Assembly: GCA_003402285.1 (NCBI GenBank)
Contig: QFXG01000001.1
Coordinates: 62,001 to 126,000 of the forward strand
Direction of reading: 5' to 3'
DNA length: 64,000 bases
Origin: Candidatus Nitrotoga sp. SPKER
Lineage (GTDB): Bacteria; Pseudomonadota; Gammaproteobacteria; Burkholderiales; Gallionellaceae
Positions within the stretch are counted from its first letter, which is position 1. Each line of letters opens with the position of its first letter. Shown one piece after another: positions 9,736-19,425 of this stretch. Made by a program: the position numbers and the translations under genes. The notes under the pieces were generated by a model. It was not told the DNA's origin. It saw nothing but the letters and a program-made list of their open reading frames with translations, and searched no databases.

Positions 9736-10266
9736 ATGAAAAAGATCTGTGTATTGGTCGCTGCGCTATTGTTAAATGGGAATGTGTGGGCTGTAGATGG
9801 TGTTTCTGCTGAGATTGGAAGTGGCGATAAAACCAATATGGCGCGTATCGGCGTCCAATGGGATTGGAAAAAGCAATGGTTTACCGATGGCAACTGGTTG
9901 GTGACTGGTTATTGGGAAGCTTCAGCGGGCCGTTGGAACGGCCAAAACAGCCCAGGTAGTAACCACAACATTACTGATGTCGGCTTTACTCCGGTATTTC
10001 GCTTGCAACAGAAAAATCTTTCTGGCTTGGCGCCCTATCTGGAAGCAGGAATCGGGGTTCATCTGATTTCTGATATTCACATTAATGCCGATCGTAGATT
10101 TAGCACCGCTTTTCAATTCGGCGATCATCTTGGCGCAGGTGTGCGGTTCGGTGATCGTAAGCAATTCGATCTGGGCTATCGTTTTCAGCATCTTTCTAAT
10201 GGTTCAATTAAGCACCCAAATCCAGGCATTAATTTTAGCCAGATTCGCCTCGCCTACCATTTTTGA
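9736..10266 (+). CDS. pagL: PagL-like lipid A 3-O-deacylase / acyloxyacyl hydrolase family outer-membrane protein
   Basis: Signal peptide, GYRFQHLSNGSIKHPNPGINFSQIRLAYHF with the H-x-S-N...NPG signature and terminal aromatic residue. Confidence 0.85.
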   Translation: MKKICVLVAALLLNGNVWAVDGVSAEIGSGDKTNMARIGVQWDWKKQWFTDGNWLVTGYWEASAGRWNGQNSPGSNHNITDVGFTPVFRLQQKNLSGLAPYLEAGIGVHLISDIHINADRRFSTAFQFGDHLGAGVRFGDRKQFDLGYRFQHLSNGSIKHPNPGINFSQIRLAYHF

Positions 10267-10279
10267 GACAACGTAAATT

Positions 10280-11905
10280 TTGTCAGTAACTTCTGTTCTA
10301 GCGCGCAAATGGCGACCTAAGATCTTCGCGCAATTGGCGGGGCAGAAGCATGTTGTGCAGGCATTAAGCAATGCGCTGACGCAAAACCGTTTACATCACG
10401 CCTATTTGTTCACTGGCACGCGCGGTGTGGGAAAAACCACTATCGCACGCATTTTTGCAAAATCCCTGAATTGTATCAACGGCATTACCGCCACACCGTG
10501 TGGAGTTTGTAGCGCTTGTACGGAAATTGACAGTGGGCGTTTTGTGGATCTGATTGAATTGGACGCGGCGTCTAATACCGGCATTGATAATATGCGCGAA
10601 GTACTGGATAACGCGCAATATCTACCCACATTGGGGCGCTATAAAGTTTATCTGATTGATGAAGTGCATATGCTTTCCAAGGCAGCTTTTAACTCGATGC
10701 TAAAGACATTGGAAGAGCCGCCTGCACACGTCAAATTTATTCTGGCCACAACCGACCCGCAAAAAATCCCCGTCACTGTGCTATCGCGCTGTTTGCAGTT
10801 CAATCTGAAACAATTGCCACCTGGGTTAATCGTCTCACATTTGGAATATGTGCTCGGGCAGGAAGACATCACGTTTGAAATCGCTGCGCTGTCGTTGCTG
10901 GCCCGTGCAGCGCAAGGCAGTATGCGTGATGCGTTAAGCTTGCTCGATCAAGCCATTGCCTATTCCGATTCTAAAATCGATGAAGCGACGGTTCGTAATA
11001 TGTTAGGTGCGATTGACCAGAGTTATCTGTATGACGTGTTGCAAACTTTGCTGGCGCGAGAGGGAGTCGGTTTGCTGCGTATTGCTGACGATATGCAAAG
11101 CCGCAGCTTGGCGTTTGATGTTGCCTTGCAAGATTTGGCGACGTTATTGCACCGTGTTGCTTTAGCGCAGACGGTGCCGCAAGCCATCGCAGAAGATGAG
11201 CCGGAACGAACACGCTTACTGGAACTGGCGCAAAGGTTTAGTGCAGAGGAAATACAGTTGTATTATCAGATTGCTATACACGGGCGTAATGAAATTGACC
11301 TTGCGCCGGATGAATATGCTGGTTTCACCATGACGTTGTTGCGCATGTTGGCATTTAGGCCAGCTGGTGCCAAGGCGATGTCGGAACAGCGCACAGCGGA
11401 AGTGACGGCGCCGCCGATCGCTTACGCTACTGCGATACCTGCGCCAGAGCCAAAGCAGCAACTTGAACCACAACCTATTCAGAATATTTCGCCCCCAGTT
11501 AATCCGGTAGCAACTACTTCCGTGACGCTTGATTGGAGTACATTATTGGCACAACTGAATGTGCAAGGTATGGCGCGCGAATTGGCAAAGCATTGCACGC
11601 TGGAAAGTTATGTTGAGGGGCAGTTAACTTTAGTTTTAGCATCGCAGCACAAACACCTGTTGACCAATAAAATGGCTCAGGAAAAATTACAGGCCGCACT
11701 TACCAACTATTTCGCTCAACCAGTGCGATTGTCGGTTACGTTAGGTGTGAACAACGTGGCTACTCCAGCTGCGGTTGAACAGCAAGTGAAGCAGACACGT
11801 CAGCAGCACGCAGTTGAGGCTATTATGCAAGATCCATTCGTGCGTGAGGCACAGACACAACTAGGTGCGCAGATACTTGAAGAAACAATTAAATCAATAC
11901 AATAA
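10280..11905 (+). CDS. dnaX: DNA polymerase III subunit gamma/tau
   Basis: LARKWRPKIFAQLAGQKHVVQALSNAL, GTRGVGKTTIARIFAK; TTG start. Confidence 0.97.
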   Translation: MSVTSVLARKWRPKIFAQLAGQKHVVQALSNALTQNRLHHAYLFTGTRGVGKTTIARIFAKSLNCINGITATPCGVCSACTEIDSGRFVDLIELDAASNTGIDNMREVLDNAQYLPTLGRYKVYLIDEVHMLSKAAFNSMLKTLEEPPAHVKFILATTDPQKIPVTVLSRCLQFNLKQLPPGLIVSHLEYVLGQEDITFEIAALSLLARAAQGSMRDALSLLDQAIAYSDSKIDEATVRNMLGAIDQSYLYDVLQTLLAREGVGLLRIADDMQSRSLAFDVALQDLATLLHRVALAQTVPQAIAEDEPERTRLLELAQRFSAEEIQLYYQIAIHGRNEIDLAPDEYAGFTMTLLRMLAFRPAGAKAMSEQRTAEVTAPPIAYATAIPAPEPKQQLEPQPIQNISPPVNPVATTSVTLDWSTLLAQLNVQGMARELAKHCTLESYVEGQLTLVLASQHKHLLTNKMAQEKLQAALTNYFAQPVRLSVTLGVNNVATPAAVEQQVKQTRQQHAVEAIMQDPFVREAQTQLGAQILEETIKSIQ

Positions 11906-11923
11906 ATTAAGGAGGGTATAGAG

Positions 11924-12250
11924 ATGATGAAGGGCGGATTGGCCGGGATGATGAAACAAGCCCAGCAAATGCAACAGAATATGAAAAAGGCGCAGGACGA
12001 GCTTGCTACAGTCGAGGTAGAAGGCCAAGCTGGTTCCGGCATGGTAAAAGTAGTGATGACCTGTGCGCACGATGTGCGACGCGTGATGCTGGATAACAGC
12101 TTGTTATCAGACGATAAGGAAATGCTGGAAGATTTGATCGTGGCGGCAATGAATGATGCGATGAAACAGGTTTCTGCGGTAACTCAACAAAAAATGGGCG
12201 GTTTCACAGCGGGCATGAATCTACCGCCCGGCTTGAATTTGCCGTTCTGA
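11924..12250 (+). CDS. YbaB/EbfC nucleoid-associated protein
   Basis: [24 protein letters not shown]; between dnaX and recR. Confidence 0.96.
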   Translation: MMKGGLAGMMKQAQQMQQNMKKAQDELATVEVEGQAGSGMVKVVMTCAHDVRRVMLDNSLLSDDKEMLEDLIVAAMNDAMKQVSAVTQQKMGGFTAGMNLPPGLNLPF

Positions 12251-12275
12251 ATACCCCACTATTTTTGGTAACTGG

Positions 12276-12875
12276 ATGAACACGCTTTCCAGTCTGGAAG
12301 AAATGATAGCTGCATTGCGCTGCCTGCCCGGTGTTGGACCGAAATCTGCGCAGCGTATGGCGTATCACTTGTTACAACGCGACAAATCAGGCGCATTGCG
12401 GCTGGCGCGGGCACTGGGACATGCAGTGGAAAGCATCCATCATTGTGCCAAGTGTAATAATTTTTCCGAAGAAGAAGTTTGCGCTTTATGCCGTTCGCCT
12501 AAGCGTGATGCCAGTTTATTATGTGTTGTCGAGATGCCGGCAGACTTGCTCATGATGGAGCAGGCGCAGTGCTATCGCGGTATGTATTTTGTACTGATGG
12601 GACGGCTTTCTCCACTGGATGGCATCGGCCCGCGCGAATTGCACCTTGAACGACTGGTTAAGCGGGCACAGGAAAATCCATGTGAAGTGATATTGGCCAC
12701 TAATTTCACCGTCGAAGGTGATGCCACTGCACACTATATTACGATCTTGCTCTGTGCGCAGGGTATCAAAGTGTCGCGCATCGCGCGTGGGTTGCCAGTG
12801 GGTGGTGAACTTGAACATGTGGATAGCGGTACGCTGGCGCAAGCTGTACTGGAAAGGCGAGAGGTTACGGGATGA
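12276..12875 (+). CDS. recR: Recombination mediator protein RecR
   Basis: [20 protein letters not shown], zinc finger [16 protein letters not shown], Toprim domain. Confidence 0.97.
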   Translation: MNTLSSLEEMIAALRCLPGVGPKSAQRMAYHLLQRDKSGALRLARALGHAVESIHHCAKCNNFSEEEVCALCRSPKRDASLLCVVEMPADLLMMEQAQCYRGMYFVLMGRLSPLDGIGPRELHLERLVKRAQENPCEVILATNFTVEGDATAHYITILLCAQGIKVSRIARGLPVGGELEHVDSGTLAQAVLERREVTG

Positions 12876-13822
12876 ACGAACAGGTAAAGCCACCAGAGCA
12901 ACAAGGCGAGCGTTTACAGAAAGTATTGGCGCAAGTCGGTTTGGGTTCCCGTCGTACTATGGAAGAATGGATTTCCGCTGGCCGCATCACGGTGAACGGA
13001 GAAGTGGCGACGCTGGGTATGCGTGTGACCGACGATGACGTAGTACGTGCCGACAAGCGCATTGTTAACATCAAAACAAGTAACAATAATTTGCCCCGTG
13101 TATTGCTGTATCACAAGCAGGAAGGCGAGATTGTCAGCCGCGATGATCCGGAAAAACGTGTGAACGTGTTCGACAAATTACCTAAGTTGCGAGGCATGAA
13201 ATGGATTGCTATTGGACGGCTCGATTTTAATACCAGTGGGCTGTTGATTTTTACAACTTCGGGTGATCTGGCTAATCGACTCATGCACCCGCGCTTTGAA
13301 GTGGAACGTGAATACGCTGTGCGCGTGCAGGGCAGCATGACTGATGAACAGATGGAGCAGATGGTGATGGAAGGAATCACCTTGGAGGATGGCCCGGTGA
13401 AATTTGAGAGGCTGACCGACGAAGGAGGGGAGGGCTACAATCACTGGTATCGCCTGATGCTGAAGGAAGGGCGAAATCGTATTGTGCGTCGTACCTTCGA
13501 GGCATTAGGTTTGCCCATTAGTCGTTTAATACGTGTGCGCTTTGGTATTGTTAATCTGCCGCCTCGTTTAAAGCGAGGCACGCTGGCAGAACTTGGCACA
13601 GGAGAGGTGAATCAAATTCTTGACTGGGTGGGCATGGAATCGAAACCTGTCACAGAGAAAGTCACGGAATGGACTGGAAGCAAGGGCGGAAAATTTGATA
13701 ATGGAATCACAGATGCAGGGCATAAAAATAAAAAAGTAGTTACTAACATGAGTGCTGCTTACCATGGCAAGAAAGACGGACGTCGGAGCGCCACACAGTC
13801 TAAAAATAAAGTGCGCCCCTGA
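12872..13822 (+). CDS. rluB: 23S rRNA pseudouridine synthase (RluB family)
   Basis: S4 domain [50 protein letters not shown]. Confidence 0.93.
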   Translation: MNEQVKPPEQQGERLQKVLAQVGLGSRRTMEEWISAGRITVNGEVATLGMRVTDDDVVRADKRIVNIKTSNNNLPRVLLYHKQEGEIVSRDDPEKRVNVFDKLPKLRGMKWIAIGRLDFNTSGLLIFTTSGDLANRLMHPRFEVEREYAVRVQGSMTDEQMEQMVMEGITLEDGPVKFERLTDEGGEGYNHWYRLMLKEGRNRIVRRTFEALGLPISRLIRVRFGIVNLPPRLKRGTLAELGTGEVNQILDWVGMESKPVTEKVTEWTGSKGGKFDNGITDAGHKNKKVVTNMSAAYHGKKDGRRSATQSKNKVRP

Positions 13823-13880
13823 AGTAGACGCCAAACTCTGATTATTCATTGTAGATATTTCTAGTTGCCAGGAAGTAACC

Positions 13881-14297
13881 ATGCAACGGCAATTTAATCT
13901 TCAACCATCCATTTACTTTACAATCGCGTTGATTGCTGTGCATGGCGCTGCGCTTGCGGTTCTGGTTCCATTAGTTTTGCCATTATGGACGAAGATACAA
14001 TTGGCCTTGCTCGTGTTAGTCAGCATGCTTTACCACGTATGGCATGACGCCTGGTTATTAGCGCTATCCTCTAACAAAACTCTGCTGCTGGATGGAGATA
14101 TGATCCTGCTGGTTGCCCGCAATGGGGATCAAGTAGCTGCGCGGGTATTGGCCGATAGTCTGGTTACTCCTTTTCTCACCGTACTGAATGTGTTGCCGCA
14201 AGGGAAGTACTTAGCGCGTAGCATTATCATTCTGCCGGACAGTCTGGACGCTGAATCTTTCCGGCAGTTACGAGTGTGGCTCAGGTGGGGGAGTTAG
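13881..14297 (+). CDS. YgfX-like (CptA-type) inner-membrane protein
   Basis: 138 aa, two N-terminal TM segments, ...ARSIIILPDSLDAESFRQLRVWLRW typical of YgfX family. Confidence 0.75.
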   Translation: MQRQFNLQPSIYFTIALIAVHGAALAVLVPLVLPLWTKIQLALLVLVSMLYHVWHDAWLLALSSNKTLLLDGDMILLVARNGDQVAARVLADSLVTPFLTVLNVLPQGKYLARSIIILPDSLDAESFRQLRVWLRWGS

Positions 14298-14306
14298 TAT
14301 TTCGCT

Positions 14307-14384
14307 TTATCTGATTATCTCACAAAATATATTTACAAGAATTTTGAGAACTCTGCCAAAGGCTCTAAGCGATATTGGCAGACG
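14307..14384 (+). pseudogene. Short remnant of a rolling-circle (HUH) Rep gene
   Basis: Translates LSDYLTKYIYKNFENSAKGSKRYWQT, collinear with LSGYLTKYIHKDFENSARSTKRYWHT of the larger Rep remnant at 17490-18050. Confidence 0.75.
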
Positions 14385-14495
14385 TCCATTTTAATAAATT
14401 CACGGATGTTCACTTACTAGAATCATCTCATGATGATCAGTCATGCGATGTGTTGTAGTTTCTTGTTGCTTACGCAAATTTTCAGCTGATTGAGT

Positions 14496-15085
14496 TCATT
14501 GTAATGCGTCATTTTTTTGTATTTTCAAGTTTTGAGGTAATAGGGCTTTTTCAATATTCTTTTTTAAGATTTGGTTAATTTGGTTGAATGCTAACCAGAT
14601 TAATAATATTCCTGTTGCCATAATTGCTATTTTTTGGAATGGTAAAGCGGCCTTGCTTTTATTGTTTTGACGGATATTTGAATTTGGCAGTGAAGGTCTC
14701 CAAGATTCTTTTGAAAATTCCGTAAAGAACTTGTATTCATCTATTAGCTTTCTAATTCCGATTGTTTCTTGCGGGTCATGTATCCTGATTAATTTAATGT
14801 TTGCATCATTAAGATATTTATTTTTTTTAGCATCTCGTTCTTGTGCTTTGCGATTGTCATGTGTTGAATCATCAAGTTCTACTGCTGCAATAGTATCTCC
14901 ACTTTGATTACATATTACAAAATCGAGGTGATAACCCTTGATATATTTAAATTGTTTCCAGTCCGCTTTGATAACATCGGCTAATCGCATGTTCGTGTAA
15001 ATTTCACATTCAGGTAATGCCTCTCTTAAATGCTTAAGGGTTTGGCGTTCTCTTTGTGATAATGGTTTTTTCTTATTATTTTCAT
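14496..15085 (-). CDS. DUF2726 domain protein (5' end apparently needs a -1 frameshift or was mutated; ORF track gives only 14496..14990)
   Basis: RLADVIK...YHLDFVICNQSGDTIAAVELDDSTHD typical of DUF2726; homologous-looking KPLSQRERQTLKHLREALPECEIYTN continues upstream of the annotated ATG; AGGAGG + ATG at 15085 lies in the other frame before A_AAA_AAC. Confidence 0.65.
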
Positions 15086-15259
15086 TAAATATTGTTCCTC
15101 CTGATTACGAATTTAAATTAAATCTAAATTATCTCGGCTGTGTTTGAATAACCTTTAAATAAATTTTTTGATACTTCCATATGAATTTTCATCGTTATCC
15201 TGAATGGTCATTGTCCATTCACAATCATTACTGACATATTCGCTTTGCGCACGAAAAAA

Positions 15260-15282
15260 AACGCCTCCAAAATGAAGGCGTT
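15260..15282. terminator. Hairpin with flanking A/T run
   Basis: AACGCCT-ccaaaatga-AGGCGTT preceded by an 8-A run (terminator on the minus strand). Confidence 0.55.
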
Positions 15283-15532
15283 GATTCTGAATTGCTTCGT
15301 TTGCTATGTCGTAATATGGCTAATCTGCAAAATTCAATGGAATTCATTCTCTTCAAGCGGAAATACAACTAACCCCGGAACGCTTCTTTCATTTGATTCA
15401 TTATAAATTTTAATAACCGAATAAAATTTTTCAAAATTTAATTTCAATTTGAAATATCGGCCTTCAATTTCCTGTAAAAACACAGTAAGCACATCAAGTG
15501 ATTGCATTTTCCCCTCTGACTAAATATAACTG

Positions 15533-15997
15533 TTATTTTTTCTTTTCCGATTTCAGCATAAACATACATCTTTCAAGCCACTTTAGTATAATCTCAATTG
15601 AATCCTTATCGTTATTTAAATTCAATGGTAAATGCTCAGTACTTATAAGATCACTTTTACCAAGTTCATCAAATATTAATTGGCCAATTGTGCCAAGCTT
15701 TCTTTTCGGGTCTATTAATGTGCATGTTAAATAACCTTTAAAGGCACCATCAATTGTTAATAGAATTACGAATTTTATTTCTACTGTAAGGCCAGCAAAT
15801 TCAATATTAAATATTTCATCCTTAATTCCCTTAATTTTTAAACTGCCTTTGCTAAATATGAGGGGAGTGATTTGAATTTCAACCTGAGAACGAAATTTTC
15901 TGAAAATTGACTGTAAAAGTTCATACTTGGCTTCAACCTGAGATGCATCAATCTTTAATTCTTTCAGCCTTGACTTTAGTTCATCAATTGGTTTCAT
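15533..15997 (-). CDS. Hypothetical protein, 154 aa
   Basis: Complete ORF in AT-rich island, Lys-rich C-terminus, no family recognised. Confidence 0.5.
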   Translation of the reverse strand: MKPIDELKSRLKELKIDASQVEAKYELLQSIFRKFRSQVEIQITPLIFSKGSLKIKGIKDEIFNIEFAGLTVEIKFVILLTIDGAFKGYLTCTLIDPKRKLGTIGQLIFDELGKSDLISTEHLPLNLNNDKDSIEIILKWLERCMFMLKSEKKK

Positions 15998-16466
15998 ATA
16001 ATCCCTTTAATTGATATAGTCGGTTAATCTATGTAATTAGCACTCTTAATAACATTCTAAGCCTAAAATATGTTCTTTCATAAATACCCAGAGTGGACTA
16101 GCGACATTCGCAATTTTTATTGGCATATTCGTTATTCACGTTGCTTTGATACAGTTAAGGTGAGAAAGTTGTATAGAAAAATTGCAGCCGAAAAAAATGC
16201 CTCCAAAGTGAAGGTTTGGATAGTGAATTAATTCGTTTGCTATGTCGTCATTTGGTCAACTTTAAAAACTAGCGAGCGGATCAAAGATTCTGGAAAGCAC
16301 ATTTTGAAAGCTTGCAGAAAACGCTTTTTTACCCGAATAAATTACTTAACGGTTTTACATAATATACATTATGCGAAGTACGAAAGGCGCAGAAAACTCC
16401 CACTATTCCTTAGATTAAATAATATTTTCAAAGCGTTAAATGATGCATTTAATAGGAGGGTTCATA

Positions 16467-16649
16467 ATGGATTTATTCGGGGAAGTTTGTGTCACTGAGT
16501 CAGATAAAGAATTATGGTTAGATAGCATTAAACAACTATCTAAATTGCCTTCACGTCGGGCAGCTTATGCGAAAGCTTATAATATCGAAGAAAAAATCAG
16601 AACAGCAAAAAGAAATGGCTGGTGGCCACCAAATTTAGAAAATTTTTAA
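16467..16649 (+). CDS. Small hypothetical protein (60 aa)
   Basis: RBS AGGAGGG at 16454-16460 before ATG 16467; MDLFGEVCVTESDKELWLDSIKQLSKLPSRRAAYAKAYNIEEKIRTAKRNGWWPPNLENF; followed by a terminator. Confidence 0.55.
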   Translation: MDLFGEVCVTESDKELWLDSIKQLSKLPSRRAAYAKAYNIEEKIRTAKRNGWWPPNLENF

Positions 16650-16678
16650 TATTGCAGATAGTTTTTATGTATATTTAG

Positions 16679-16701
16679 AACCGCTTTATTTAGGCGGTTT
16701 T
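16679..16701 (+). terminator. Rho-independent terminator
   Basis: AACCGC-tttattta-(G)GCGGTTTTTTT. Confidence 0.7.
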
Positions 16702-16798
16702 TTTGGAGTTAAGTAATTTTTTTATTTAAAAAAACAACCATAATAATCAAATTAACATTAAATTATTTTAACGATAACTTTAAACTAAAACTATCATC

Positions 16799-17467
16799 AT
16801 GGATTACCCACATATACTTAAAATACGTCAAAATCGTGAAACCAGAAAAAAACACTATGAAAGACCCTTGAATAATTTTTCAGAAAAGTTTGTACAATGT
16901 ATGGTAGCAGGTGAAAAATTTCTAAATGAAGAAGTGCCATCTGAATATAGTTCTTTTGTAGAACGTTCAATAATAATATCCTCAGTAACCTCAATTGAAA
17001 TGTACTACCGTGATATGCTCGATTTCATTTTGAAATACTGTTCACCCACATTTATTGAACCAAGACTTAAATCATTACACGCTGAAAAATATTCTATAAA
17101 TGATTTAGTAGAAATGCATAACCTTGGAATTCACCCATTAGAATTAATTTCAAGTGAACTACCATTTCAGAATATAAAACAGATAGATAAAGTATTCACA
17201 ACTTTTTTTGATAAAAGTTTTTGGAGTATTTTAAAAGGTTTTCAGGTTCGAAATGAAGCAAAGCCAGAAAAAATTTATTCTTGGAATGATGATGACATAG
17301 TATGTTTATCAGATATTTTTACCCTTAGACATGAACTTGTGCACGAGCATAAAATGAACTCATTTTTAACAGAAGAAATACTTAGAAAACTTGATAAAGC
17401 TGGTTTTATGGTTTGGGGAACAAATTTTGTACTAATAAATATGATGATGGAAAACAAAAAAACCTAA
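16799..17467 (+). CDS. HEPN-domain-like protein
   Basis: SIIISSVTSIEMYYRDML helix and RHELVHE (R-x4-H motif) as in HEPN families. Confidence 0.55.
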   Translation: MDYPHILKIRQNRETRKKHYERPLNNFSEKFVQCMVAGEKFLNEEVPSEYSSFVERSIIISSVTSIEMYYRDMLDFILKYCSPTFIEPRLKSLHAEKYSINDLVEMHNLGIHPLELISSELPFQNIKQIDKVFTTFFDKSFWSILKGFQVRNEAKPEKIYSWNDDDIVCLSDIFTLRHELVHEHKMNSFLTEEILRKLDKAGFMVWGTNFVLINMMMENKKT

Positions 17468-17489
17468 TCAAACAAAGAACTTATTCCCT

Positions 17490-18050
17490 TTAAAAAGGAA
17501 TAGGCATTATGAATCGCCCGTCATGCAAGTTTGGAGCAGTGGCGGAAATCCAAATATTCCCTATTTCGTCATCGCCCCATATCTTCATTTCTATTACCCC
17601 CTGCCCTGCTATTGCGTCACGCGCTTCTTCCAGCGCTTCATGAAAACTTGTGGCACCAAGCCAAAACTTTACTACCTTAATTTCTTCAATGTTTTTTGTA
17701 TGCCAGTAGCGCTTTGTAGATCTTGCGGAGTTTTCAAAGTCTTTGTGGATGTACTTTGTCAGGTAGCCACTAAGCTTGTCTGAGCGCCATGAGTTCCCTG
17801 CCCCACCCCATTTCTTTGAAGGTGCGCGAACATTGACGGCACCCATTGATTTTTCACCGAGTGGAACGCCGTGGACATACCAATTCACGAGATCGTCAGC
17901 ATGCTGGCCAATAGCTTTAAGCCAACAGTGAAGTATCCATTTTATAGGTTGTTTGCCTTTAACTGCCATGTGTAGGTGTAGGGAACCGCGTTTGGCTTCA
18001 CTGGTGTGTTCGCTGTCATGGAATTCACGGACTGCTACATAAAGGACCGA
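17490..18050 (-). pseudogene. Truncated rolling-circle replication (HUH) initiator, inovirus/plasmid type
   Basis: Frame is open upstream of the annotated ATG: YVAVREFHDSEHTSEAKRGSLHLHMAVKG (HxH/HUH motif) then GYLTKYIHKDF (YxxKY motif); N-terminus missing with stop at 18051-18053. Confidence 0.75.
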
Positions 18051-18269
18051 TCAGGGGCATGACTACTACGAAGAACGCTAGAGTGTTGCGACAACTTGCT
18101 CAGCGTACTGAAAAAATGGAGATGCGACTCGTGGTTAATGAATAGCCCGTTTCATTCCGTTTTTTAAAATCAGAGAGTGAGATGGTGTTTCTTAAGAGAG
18201 GCAGTCTATCTGCGACAAACGGCTGGAATAATTGAAGATGGAATTTGCGCTGTGAAACTGTGTCGCTGT

Positions 18270-18590
18270 TATACAGTTGATTGAGTATGAATACGGAATC
18301 AGGCTGTCGATACGGGGGGGAGCTACCTCAAACGTTGAGGATTTACTCCACAAAAGCCGATCAAGAAAGCTTACGAGCAACGCCCGGAGGCAGTTAAGAA
18401 TTGGCTGGATAATGAAATATCCGGCAATCAAGCAGCGTGCCAAAGCCGAGGGTGCCGAGATTCATTGGGGCGACGAGACGGCGGTGGTGAATACAGATGT
18501 GCGGGGCCGTAGCTGCGTATCGGCTGGCAAAATACCGATGACCTTGCGTTATCTCGCTGAGGTCGGCTGAATTTGGTGGCTAATCAGGTA
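18270..18590 (+). pseudogene. IS630-family transposase remnant with multiple frameshifts/nonsense
   Basis: LIEYEYGIRLSIRG / SYLKR*GFTPQKPIKKAYEQRPEAVKNWLDNE / YPAIKQRAKAEGAEIHWGDETAVVNTDVRGRS spread over different frames. Confidence 0.85.
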
Positions 18591-18629
18591 ATTTTTTAAC
18601 CTGATCAAGTACTTTTACTCCTGATTTTA

Positions 18630-19307
18630 CTAATTATTTTTCTTGATTATTGATGTTTCAGTTGCATCCTGTGCGTATACGTTTACTGCAATCTGGTTAG
18701 CATATGTCAAATCATCTAGCGTATTAATGTTAGTAAATGCAATTGCATCATCTAGTACGGCTTCGCTCAAATGTAAAGTTTCTAGCCAATTATTTACTTT
18801 ACGCCCACCTGAGTTCAGATAGACATCAAGTTTAGGAAGGACGCTCTTATGATACAGAGCAATAGTAGGTTGCCGCTTTCCGGCAACGACTGCCACTGAA
18901 GCTTCCGCTGTGTTTATTGTATTAACTGCTGTAAACAAACGGGCAATCAAATTGACGGGTAGGAATGGCGTATCGCAAGGAACGCTCGCAACCCAGTCAT
19001 GACGTGCAAGTCGCAAAGCGGACTGCAATCCGGCAAGCGGTCCTACCCAATTCGGAATCTGATCGGCAATGACAGGATAACCGAAACACAAATAATCATC
19101 ATGCACACCATTCACATTAATCAAAATTTCTTCACTTTGGCGGCTAACCGAATCTAATACCCACTCAATTAATGGTCGTCCATACAATTGTTGCAAACCC
19201 TTTGAGCCACCGATTCGAGTACCCAATCCGCCTGCCAGAACTACAGTAGTTATTGCAGGCTGCACTTGCTCAAAAAAATTTTCAAACTTCACTTGAGAAA
19301 TTTTCAT
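18630..19307 (-). CDS. mobA: Molybdenum cofactor guanylyltransferase
   Basis: TTVVLAGGLGTRIGGSKGLQQLYGRPLIEWV, SVPCDTPFLP. Confidence 0.92.
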   Translation of the reverse strand: MKISQVKFENFFEQVQPAITTVVLAGGLGTRIGGSKGLQQLYGRPLIEWVLDSVSRQSEEILINVNGVHDDYLCFGYPVIADQIPNWVGPLAGLQSALRLARHDWVASVPCDTPFLPVNLIARLFTAVNTINTAEASVAVVAGKRQPTIALYHKSVLPKLDVYLNSGGRKVNNWLETLHLSEAVLDDAIAFTNINTLDDLTYANQIAVNVYAQDATETSIIKKNN

Positions 19308-19425
19308 GACATATTACAATTTTGGAGTGACATACAAAATTATTATTACAAGAATTTATTTTTAAGCCTAACCATCAACCCGCCGAGAAGTGGGCTCGAA
19401 TGTCTTGCAAATAATGTTTTGGTTA

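Noticed and set aside
10280-11905. Programmed -1 frameshift in dnaX as in E. coli
   Set aside because: No A_AAA_AAG heptamer seen in frame; the A6 at about 10755 is in frame CAA AAA ATC, not X_XXY_YYZ. Visual inspection only
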